Assembly (NCBI GenBank): GCA_024233215.1
Contig: JACKPW010000059.1
Coordinates: 1-12,181, forward strand
Direction: 5' to 3'
From: Verrucomicrobiales bacterium
GTDB taxonomy: Bacteria; Verrucomicrobiota; Verrucomicrobiia; Limisphaerales; J093
Length of the DNA: 12,181 nucleotides
The notes beneath the pieces were generated by a model. The model was not told the DNA's origin. It did not search any database and saw only the letters and a program-made list of their open reading frames with translations. Positions within the stretch are counted from its first letter, which is position 1. Every line of letters begins with the position of its first letter. The translations under genes and the position numbers were made by a program. Shown piece by piece: positions 1-7,500 of this stretch.

Positions 1-1302
1 TTAGTGCGCATCGGTGCGGGTGGAACGGGCATAAGGCTGCGACGCCGGGAGGAGCGTGATGCGCCCTTCTTTGATCAGCACCGGCACGATGGCGGGACGC
101 TCGGAGATGGGGCCGTTGAAGATTGTGGACCACCAGCCCCCCAGTTCGTCCTGGAAGAACACGTTGTGGCCGCCGTGCGGGATCGCCTCGTAACGTTCAC
201 GGTAGGGACCGAGCAGGTTCGGGGAGGAAACGACCATGCAACTGTAGCGGCCGTCGAACCCCTCGGCGCAGGAGAGATGGTAGAGCCCGCCGGTCTTGAA
301 GAGATACATGCCCTCGTAGCCGACATGATCGAACGAGCCCTTCCCGAAGATGCCCTCACAGAGCCCGCTGTGATGCTTTGGATCGGGATCGCTCGTCGTG
401 GTTCGCAGCCAGCGATACGGCTCCTCCACCAAACCGCTCAGGTCCGGCTTCATCCGCGCGATCTTGCCGCTGTGCCAGAGGAAATACACCGTGCCGTCGT
501 CGTCCTCGAACAGGGAGGCATCGATTTCGTCCCCCATGGGCGCTCCGGGTTGCACGTCTTCATAGGGTCCCTCGGGTTTGCCGGAGGTGCTGCGGAGCAA
601 CCCGCACCCGGAGGTCCGCCCCGTGCCATCCCAGCCGGGCAACGAATAGGTCAGCCAGAAGGTGCCCTTGAGATGGTGGATCTCCGGCGCCCAAATCGGC
701 TTCCGCTTCTCGAAGTAGGGTTGATGCCACGGGCTCCCGCCATAGCGCCAGACGGTTCCCAGCGGTTCCCAGGTGGCGAAGTCCCGGGTGCGCCAGACCC
801 GGATGCCGTTCTCGTTGTTGAAACTCCAGAACGGCTCGCTCGTGCCGGTCAGATACCACGCCCCATCCGGCCCCCGGCAGATGGAAGGATCGCGGAGCGG
901 GATGTCCGCGAGCTTGCGCAGGCCGGTGAGTTCGCCGGCCTCCGGCCAGACCGGCAGGCGGGAAGGGAGCGAGGCCTTGGTGGCAACTTCGGATGCTCCC
1001 TCCGCCGCGGCAACGAGACCGACCAGGGGAAGTCCAAGCAACGCGCAGGTTAGGCCGAAGCCGCTGCCGAGCCGCAGCAATTCAGTCCGAAACGGGGAGC
1101 GCACGCGGCTCGCGCGCCGTGGCCGGCGGCCCGCCGGACACATTCGAAAGGTACCGGAGCCACTGGTCGGTGACGGTCCATTCCACCGGGAACCAGTCGG
1201 CGGGCCGCCGACCGGAGCAGCCGGGCCGGCCGCGCTCCCCATGGCAAGTGCAGGCGTACGGCTGAGGGCACCGGCCAACGCCCGTTTGTTCGTCGGGTTC
1301 AT
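1..1302 (-). CDS. GH43-type secreted glycoside hydrolase (arabinofuranosidase/xylosidase class)
   Basis: Predicted exported glycosidase of the five-bladed beta-propeller GH43 class, 433 aa from the ATG at 1302. The family mostly removes arabinofuranose or xylose from plant polysaccharides by inversion. Candidate catalytic residues are D138 (in RDPSI, general base), D261 (in IDASLF, pKa modulator) and E330 (in YEGMY, general acid). H379 (GGHN) matches the conserved propeller histidine. IWAPEIHH (203-210) and FWLTYS (215-220) are typical blade segments. A hydrophobic stretch at 75-100 ending in AAAEGA looks like a signal peptide, but it is preceded by about 70 Pro/Arg/Gly-rich residues, far too long for a normal n-region. 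The ATG has a good GAGGA site; GTG at residue 67 (position 1104) would give a normal signal peptide but has no ribosome site. The gene starts 7 nt after the GH127-type gene, so they are probably cotranscribed. Family call is confident; substrate is inferred; the start is uncertain. Confidence 0.88.
   Translation of the reverse strand: MNPTNKRALAGALSRTPALAMGSAAGPAAPVGGPPTGSRWNGPSPTSGSGTFRMCPAGRRPRRASRVRSPFRTELLRLGSGFGLTCALLGLPLVGLVAAAEGASEVATKASLPSRLPVWPEAGELTGLRKLADIPLRDPSICRGPDGAWYLTGTSEPFWSFNNENGIRVWRTRDFATWEPLGTVWRYGGSPWHQPYFEKRKPIWAPEIHHLKGTFWLTYSLPGWDGTGRTSGCGLLRSTSGKPEGPYEDVQPGAPMGDEIDASLFEDDDGTVYFLWHSGKIARMKPDLSGLVEEPYRWLRTTTSDPDPKHHSGLCEGIFGKGSFDHVGYEGMYLFKTGGLYHLSCAEGFDGRYSCMVVSSPNLLGPYRERYEAIPHGGHNVFFQDELGGWWSTIFNGPISERPAIVPVLIKEGRITLLPASQPYARSTRTDAH
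1082..1300 (-). other. Alternate-frame coding-like segment inside the 5' end of the GH43-type gene
   Basis: In the frame of the upstream GH127-type gene, the sequence after its stop (1312-1310) stays open to a TGA at 1084-1082. Between 1201 and 1085 it encodes a protein-like stretch containing ADWFPVEWTVTDQWLRYLSN. By hand count 34 of 39 codons there end in G or C, against 25 of 37 in the GH43 frame (only 10 of the first 20). There is no ATG start in this frame. It could be a remnant of another gene, a short frameshifted gene that shares the ATG at 1302, or a chance bias. No family was recognised. Confidence 0.3.
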
Positions 1303-1306
1303 CGTG

Positions 1307-1311
1307 TCCTC
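1307..1311 (-). promoter_or_regulatory. Shine-Dalgarno site of the GH43-type gene
   Basis: The minus strand reads TGAGGACACGATG. GAGGA lies four bases before the ATG at 1302 and overlaps the TGA stop of the upstream glycosidase gene (1312-1310). This favours translational coupling and supports the 1302 start. It is the clearest ribosome site near any start in the window; the other genes show weak or no such site. Confidence 0.6.
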
Positions 1312-3691
1312 ACGGCTCGGGGGTCAGCAGGCGCACGTCAAACACCCCACCCGCCCAGGCGCCAGGTTGGGCCTGGAAGCGGACATTGACCTTGTCGCGC
1401 CCCTGCGTCAACCGCTCCGGAATCGGATAGGTCTGCTCGTAGAACTTGCCGGGCGCATTCTCCCGGAGCCGCTGCGTCGCGACCTTCTCGCCATTCACCA
1501 GGATGTCGAAGATCCGGTTGCCCGTCTCCCCACCCCAGTAGGTCACCCACAGTTCGTGCGGGCCGTCGGGTCGGACCTTCAGATCGAATCCAAACCAACC
1601 ACCGTTGATGGCGTGCCGCCACTTGCGACCGAACGCCTCGCCGGTCGAGGTCTCTTCGCCCTGAAGGTTGTGATCCCGCTCCGGCTGCATCTCGCCGATG
1701 CGCAACCGGTCCACCGTCCGGGCCTCCAGCACGGCCTGACGTTCCTGTTCGGCCCGGAGTTCAGCCTCGCGCCGGGTCCAGTCGGCCTCGGTGTATTCAT
1801 CGAAGTACACCGTGTACCGCCGGTCGTGCAGCCGATGAAACGGCACCAGTCGCACCTCCCGCGGACGTCCCACATTCACCGTCTCGAACACCTGGGCCGT
1901 CCGGGAAACCGGCTTGAGCCAGTCGGTCACCGGCCGGTCCGCCGTGAGCAGCACCGGGACGTAGAATGGCTCGTCCGCGTGCGGGTCTTCCACCGGTCCA
2001 AGGTCGGCCGCCAGCAGCGTGGGGCCGTGGAACACCGCGATGCGACGCGGATTGTCCGGCATGGCCTCGGTGCGGAGGGACATGGGAAAGCTGAATCGAA
2101 CGCGGTCCCCGTTCCGCCATTCCCGGCGGATCACCAGGAACCCGTCCTCGCACGTGGCGTCCTCGACCGGTTGCCCGTTGACACTGGCGAAGACGCCGTC
2201 CCTGGCCCAGTACGGCCGGCGCAGGCGCAGGGCGAATTCCTGTGGCCGTGCCGCGGTGATGAGCAGGTCCGTGCAGTCTCCCTCCGGCCACCGGGTTTCC
2301 TGTCGCACCTGCACGTCATGCGCCCGCCAGTTCAGGGTCGAGGGAATGAACAGGTTCACCCAGAGACTGTCGGCGTCGTGAAAGTAGATGCCATCCGTGT
2401 ACCGCACATGGTTCTCCATGCCGGTGCCCATGCAGCAGGTGAACCAGTCGTACTTCAACTGGTAACTCTTCGTGCCACCCTGGCGGAGCGTCAGGTTGTA
2501 GATCACCCGTCCGTCGGGATGCTGGCTCGACCGGATGTGATTCAGCAACGCGCGCTCATAGAAGTCCGCCACGCGGCTTTCGGGCCGCCAGCCGAAGATG
2601 TGCCGCGTCAACTTGAGCATGTTGTAGACGTTGCAGGTCTCGGTGGTGTCGTCGCTCAACCGGTCGTTGAGCTGGTCGGGCGGGCCGAAGTACTCGTGGT
2701 CACAATGCCCGCCGGTGACATAGCTGTGATGGTTCACCACGCGGTCCCAGAAGAAATCCGCCGCGGCCCGGTCGGCGGGATCTCCGGTCAATTCGTAGCG
2801 CGTGGCCAGCCCGTTCAGCTTGGGAATCTGCGTGTTGGCATGCTTCCCGGGCAGAATGTCCTCGCCGCGCGCGAGTGGATCCAGAATCGCCTTGTGATGG
2901 AACCGGCGGGACAACCGGAGATACCGTTCGTCCCCCGTGTCCGCGTAGAGATCGGCGAAGGTCTCGTTGATGCCGCCGTGCTCCGCCACCATCATCTTCT
3001 GCATCTGGGCGTCGTCCAGGTTCGCCAGGGTCTTTTCGAACCAGTCCGCCAGCTTCCGCGCCACGGCGAGCGCCTGCTTGTTGCCACACAGCCGGTAGGC
3101 GTCGCGCAGACCGGCGAAGAGCTTGTGCATCGTGTAGTTCGGCACCCAGCAGCCGTTGAGATCGAAGCCGGCGGACCGGATGTTGCCAGCCGCCACCTCG
3201 GCATAGACTTTTCGTCCGTTGGGAATCGCCGCCACGTAGCCGTCGCCCCCGGCTTCCTGGCAGGCGGCCAGTTCCTCCACGATGTAATTCACCCGGCGCA
3301 GGAACTCCCCGTCATCGGTGGCGGCCCAGGCGAAGGCGCAGCCACTGAGGTAATGGCCCAACGAATGGCCTGAGACGCCCTGCTGTTCCCAGCCGGGGTA
3401 ATGCTCCGCCTTCGGTTTCAGCCCGGACTCCGACCGGAACCGCGCCAGGAACCGGTCCGGCTCCAGGCTCAGGAGGTACTCCACCGCCGCGTCCTGCCCG
3501 GCCTTGAAGAGGCTGCCGTCAAGCAGACGCACGTCGTGCGGGCTGAAGGGCAGCGCCAAGGGTGGCGCGACCGGGATGACCTTGAGCAGCGCGGGGTTGG
3601 CCGCGAGGGAGTCCGCCTGGACTGAAGACACGCCGGCAAGCAAGGCGGCCAGCACAGTGGTCCTCGCCGGCGCGGGAAGGGAGCATCTCAT
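1310..3691 (-). CDS. Secreted DUF1680 beta-L-arabinofuranosidase (GH127/GH146 type)
   Basis: Predicted exported retaining beta-L-arabinofuranosidase of the DUF1680 superfamily, 793 aa. The N-terminus (1-26, ending SVQA) is a signal peptide. An (alpha/alpha)6-barrel catalytic region covers about 50-450, followed by beta-sandwich domains. The zinc-thiolate active site known from this family is present: E351 and C353 in TTETCN, and C419-C420 in WFTCCMG. One of the paired cysteines is the nucleophile; E333 in DHEYFG is a possible acid/base. The LKPKAEHY, GHSLGHYLSG and NIRSAGFDLNG segments resemble GH146 more than GH127 as I recall them. Residues about 655-793 form a separate C-terminal beta-sandwich, possibly DUF6805-like. 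The start at 3691 is chosen because it gives a clean signal peptide; upstream in-frame codons read Pro/Arg-rich non-signal sequence and overlap the pseudopilin gene. No ribosome site is evident. It lies 32 nt after the pseudopilin gene and 7 nt before the GH43-type gene, suggesting joint removal of arabinose side chains. Confidence 0.9.
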   Translation of the reverse strand: MRCSLPAPARTTVLAALLAGVSSVQADSLAANPALLKVIPVAPPLALPFSPHDVRLLDGSLFKAGQDAAVEYLLSLEPDRFLARFRSESGLKPKAEHYPGWEQQGVSGHSLGHYLSGCAFAWAATDDGEFLRRVNYIVEELAACQEAGGDGYVAAIPNGRKVYAEVAAGNIRSAGFDLNGCWVPNYTMHKLFAGLRDAYRLCGNKQALAVARKLADWFEKTLANLDDAQMQKMMVAEHGGINETFADLYADTGDERYLRLSRRFHHKAILDPLARGEDILPGKHANTQIPKLNGLATRYELTGDPADRAAADFFWDRVVNHHSYVTGGHCDHEYFGPPDQLNDRLSDDTTETCNVYNMLKLTRHIFGWRPESRVADFYERALLNHIRSSQHPDGRVIYNLTLRQGGTKSYQLKYDWFTCCMGTGMENHVRYTDGIYFHDADSLWVNLFIPSTLNWRAHDVQVRQETRWPEGDCTDLLITAARPQEFALRLRRPYWARDGVFASVNGQPVEDATCEDGFLVIRREWRNGDRVRFSFPMSLRTEAMPDNPRRIAVFHGPTLLAADLGPVEDPHADEPFYVPVLLTADRPVTDWLKPVSRTAQVFETVNVGRPREVRLVPFHRLHDRRYTVYFDEYTEADWTRREAELRAEQERQAVLEARTVDRLRIGEMQPERDHNLQGEETSTGEAFGRKWRHAINGGWFGFDLKVRPDGPHELWVTYWGGETGNRIFDILVNGEKVATQRLRENAPGKFYEQTYPIPERLTQGRDKVNVRFQAQPGAWAGGVFDVRLLTPEP

Positions 3692-3701
3692 GGGAAGCTG
3701 T

Positions 3702-3719
3702 GGGGGGCGGGCGGGCGGG
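3702..3719 (+). other. Perfect G-quadruplex motif in the gap before the GH127-type gene
   Basis: The plus strand carries a run of six G followed by three GGG runs, each separated by a single C (3702-3707, 3709-3711, 3713-3715, 3717-3719). This fits the canonical G3N1 four-tract rule with the shortest possible loops. It fills most of the 32-nt gap between the pseudopilin stop and the glycosidase ATG. It lies on the template strand, so the mRNA carries the C-rich complement just before the start codon and no Shine-Dalgarno site. Whether it folds or affects expression is unknown. Confidence 0.55.
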
Positions 3720-3723
3720 CGTG

Positions 3724-4509
3724 TTACCACCAGAACGAAGGCGAGCCGGTGGTTCGGACAACCATCTTGTTGAAAGCGCGCCATTCCGTGTGGCCATCGA
3801 GCATCAGGAGGTTCCCGCCGGCCGGCATGTTGCCGGAGGCCAGGTGCGGAGAGCGATGCCCTTTCCACCCGCCGTCGATGTCGGTGTATTGATTCTTGGT
3901 GCGGTCCACCTCGTTATCGCCCTCGGAAATCGTGGCATCAGCCACCACGACGCGTTCGGTGGGACCGGGTTGAAGAGTGGCGCCGTTGGGCATTTTCCAA
4001 GGGGTGGGATTCATGGACTCCGTCCAATTGGTCAGGCGCATTCGACCGGAATTCTTGAACGCGACCTGGTAGCCGATGACGCGGTAGCCGGTGGTGTTGG
4101 CCCCCGCAACCTCGTTGGTGACGCCCGTGGTGAAAGCCCAGAGCTCGTCGTTGTCCTGCTTGGAAAAGCCCGGACAATAGAGGATGGCACGGGTACCCCC
4201 GTTGACGACGAAGGCATCCGCCGCCTTGGCGGGAAGGTCCCAGGGCCAGATGGCTCCGGCGCAGTCAGGGAACTTCCCTTCATTGTCGTTGCCATACATG
4301 AAAATCGCGATGCCGAGCTGGTGCAGGTTGCTGTTGCACTTCACCTGGATGGCCTTTTGTTTCGCCTTGCTCAACGCCGGGAGCAGCATGCCTGCCAGGA
4401 TGGCGATGATGGCGATGACCACCAGGAGCTCGATGAGGGTGAACGCCCACGTCCGCCGACGGTTGGCGGCGCCGGCGGAAAAGCGGGAGAGGGAGAGGGA
4501 GGGTTGCAT
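3724..4509 (-). CDS. Type IV pilin-like pseudopilin (prepilin-type cleavage/methylation domain, PVC type)
   Basis: A 261-aa prepilin-like protein. A basic leader (RRRT at 17-20) precedes the cleavage site and a hydrophobic helix, about 23-46, starting FTLIELLVVIAIIAI. E27 sits at mature position +5 as in type IV pilins and type II secretion pseudopilins. The residue before the cleavage site is Ala22 rather than the usual Gly. The globular part resembles the DUF1559-like pseudopilins greatly expanded in Planctomycetes, Verrucomicrobia and Lentisphaerae: GGNLLMLDGHTEWRAF at 231-246 and a terminal SFWW. At the usual H of the H-X9-DG motif there is Met228; the nearest His is 222. It would be processed by a prepilin peptidase and inserted in the inner membrane or a periplasmic filament. 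Neighbours are a large LamG protein upstream and two glycosidases downstream, suggesting a link to secreted carbohydrate enzymes, though no assembly genes are in the window. No clear ribosome site precedes the ATG at 4509. Confidence 0.9.
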   Translation of the reverse strand: MQPSLSLSRFSAGAANRRRTWAFTLIELLVVIAIIAILAGMLLPALSKAKQKAIQVKCNSNLHQLGIAIFMYGNDNEGKFPDCAGAIWPWDLPAKAADAFVVNGGTRAILYCPGFSKQDNDELWAFTTGVTNEVAGANTTGYRVIGYQVAFKNSGRMRLTNWTESMNPTPWKMPNGATLQPGPTERVVVADATISEGDNEVDRTKNQYTDIDGGWKGHRSPHLASGNMPAGGNLLMLDGHTEWRAFNKMVVRTTGSPSFWW

Positions 4510-4524
4510 AGGTCGAGGGCGAAA

Positions 4525-4552
4525 GGGCCGGCTGGCCTTGGCCAGCCGGCCC
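4525..4552 (-). terminator. GC-rich hairpin between the LamG gene and the pseudopilin gene
   Basis: A perfect 13-bp inverted repeat (GGGCCGGCTGGCC at 4525-4537 and its complement at 4540-4552) with a two-base centre lies 17 nt after the LamG stop and 15 nt before the pseudopilin start. In the direction of transcription it is followed only by TTTC, so it is a weak candidate for an intrinsic terminator. It could instead be a partial terminator or RNA-processing or stability element that sets the ratio of the LamG protein to the downstream genes. Confidence 0.6.
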
Positions 4553-4569
4553 CCCCGTGTGAGGTCAGA

Positions 4570-7500
4570 CTAGTTCTTCAGCAACTGATAATAGGCGTCG
4601 CCGGCGGAGATCGGCAGGGTCACCTGCAGGCGACCGTTCGATTCCACCGGGGTTTGCCCGGTCGACGACCAACTGGCCTGCGGGCCGAGCTTCGCGCTGG
4701 TCTGCAGATCGAAGCCCTGCGCAGCCGCGGGCCAGGAGATCACGATGTTGCCACCGTCCAGCGCCACCGCCATTTCGGGCGCCGGCGTGAGATCGGGCAG
4801 TTGATCCGGTCCCGCCACGTATCCGGCCATGACCTCGCTGTCGAGCAGCGCGCCCTGGTAGACGCGGAACTCGTCGAATTCACCCGTATACAACGGGTCG
4901 GTCCAGTTGGAGCGGCCCAGGTAGACGTTGATGTCCTCGAGGACCGTGAGCGGATGCACGATGGTGCCGGTGGACTTCCGATCGCCGTTCACGTAGAGGC
5001 GGGCGGCCCCGCTCGCGGTGTCATACACCACGGCGAAGTGCGTGTCCTGGCCCACCGGCAGCGCGGTGGTGTTCAGCTGCGGCAGCTCGGCACCGGTGCC
5101 TTCCTTGATGGCGAAACGGAAGGTGTTGTCGCCGGAACGCGGCGTCAGGAACATGTAACCGACGCCCGGATTGGAGTAGGTGTCCTCGAGCGGATTGCCC
5201 ACACCGTCCACGGCCGAGGTCCGGCCGATGTCGAAGATGCGCTGCCAGCTTTCGCCCGCCGGTCCGCCCCAGTTCACCCAGCCCTCGATGGAGAAGCTCG
5301 GCAGGACGGAGAACATGGCGTTCGGCAGGTTCACGTAGCCCTCCGTGCCGTTGTAGGCGCCGCCGCCCAGCTTCAGCCGGCCGCTGCCGGTGAAGTCGGA
5401 GGTGGCCGTGGGATTGATGAGTTGACCGTCCGCATCGCCGACGGAGTCCTCCACCAGGGTCGTCCCCGGTGCCCCGCTGAAGCTGTAGCGGTGCAACAGG
5501 CTCGGGGTCTCGTAACCTTCCGGCAGTTGAACCTGCACGGTGGCCTGGGCCGAAAGCCCGGCGTAGGTCCCGGTAACGTTGGCGGTGCCCACGCCGCGCG
5601 GTTGCAGCGCGCCTGTGGCATTCACGGTGGCCACTGCAGGCTTCGTGGACTCGAAGGTCACGCCGGCAAAGGTCGCCACATTCGCAAGGATGTCGCCGGG
5701 GAAGGTGGCCATGAGTCCGGCATTCGCCGTCAGGCCGCCGGCCGACAACGGAGTCGGGTAGGTCAGGCTCAGTGCCGTCGGGGCCAGCACTTCGACCTGG
5801 GCGGTGACTTCCTGGCCCGAGTAGGTGGCCGTCAGGGTGGCGGTGCCGACACTCACCGGGCGCATGGTGCCGTTGTTGTCGACCGTGAAGATTCCGGAAT
5901 CGGAGGAGGTGAACAGCGAGCCGTAAAGGGCGCTGACGTCCACGTTCTGAATGTTCGCGTAATCGGCCCGCAGACTGGCGCTGCTGGCGGTGGGATTGCC
6001 GATCAGCAGGGCCGGCGCCTCGAGGGTGACACTGACGAGCTGGCCGGGGCTGGGCGGGAGGGTATCCGGTCCGGACTCCTGGGCCAGGGCGATCTCGAGC
6101 TCGCTCAACGCGCCCTCGTAGATGCGCAGCTCGTTGATGCTGCCGTCAAAGGCGGCGTCATTCCATTGGGAGGCCCCAAGCCAGCAGTTGGCATCGATGA
6201 GGTCCGACAGGTTGAACGGCGCGGTGTCGGTGTCGATCAGACGGCCGTCGATCCACATTTCCGACTTGTCCAGGTCCGGGGCGCAGATGCAGACCACGTG
6301 GACCTGCTGGCCGACCGGAAGGGCGGAGGGACCAGTGAGGAAGCGTTCCCCAAGGAAGCCGGTGCCGCTCATGTTGCACTGCACGCCGTCCGGATCGCCG
6401 GCGCCGCCGAGAGGCGTGAGGAAGAACCCGCCGGTGCCATCGCCGCTGTTGTGGGGATCGGTGCCCTTGGCGCTGTTGCCGAAGTCGAACACGCGCTGCC
6501 AGTAGGAACCGGCCGGACCATCCCAGGTGAACCAGGTCTCAATGGTGATGTTCTGCTTCGAGGAGACCATGCCGTCGGGCAGGTCGATGTAGGCCACCGT
6601 GGCATAACCGCCGCCGGGGAACACCGCCTGGCCGTTGGCGAAGGTGACGTTCAGGGTACCGTCGGGAGAGGAGACCAGCGTGCCGTTGGCGCCGCCCACC
6701 GAGTCCGCCGCCGAGCTGGTGAAGCTGTAACGGTTGGCCAGGACGGCGGGATTCGCCTGTACGGTCAGGTTGGCGGTGCCCGTCTTGCCGCCATGCTCAA
6801 CCGTGAGGGTGACCGTGCCCGCGGCCCGCGCCGCGACCCGGCCGTCGGCCAGCACTTCGGCGATGTCCGGATTCGAGGAGGTGATGACGGCTTCGTTCGG
6901 GCCCAGCACCACGGTGCCCGCCGAGGAATAATTGGCGGTGGGTTCGGGACGGATGGTCGCCCCTTCGTAGACGAGAGTCGTGACGTTCAAGCCCACGGAA
7001 ACCAGCGTGCCAGGGTTGTTGGCCGTCAGGGAGTCCGGACCGGCCACGTAGCTTGCCGAGACCTGCGCCGAGTTCAACGCGGCGTTGTGCACGCGGAACT
7101 CGTCGATGGAGCCATACAGCCAGCCGTCCGCCCCGTACAGGGACCGGCCCAGATAGCAGTGCTGCGGCGCGACGGCCGACAACGGGATGTCCAGCGCCGT
7201 GTTGTATCCCTGGAGGACACCGTCGACGTAAATCGCCATCCAAGAATTCGCCGGGTCGATCACCGAAACGATGTGGTGCGGCGTGTCATCGTCCATGACA
7301 CCCGGAAGCACCACCATTTCCTCGTGATTGTAGCCGGGATCGGCGTCCGAGATCGTCAGGCGGGTGTCGCCGTTCCCCGAGTGGGGGATGAAACCCAGGT
7401 AATTGCGGCCCACTCCGCTGTCGGTGGCACCGTAATCACCGAAGTCGAACAACCGCGTCCAAACGACGTCACTGCCGCTGAAGCAGGTGACCCACGCTTC

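Noticed and set aside
3692..3868. Extended N-terminus of the GH127-type protein from 3868
   Set aside because: It overlaps the pseudopilin gene, reads as Arg/Pro-rich sequence and would bury the signal peptide that begins at 3691.
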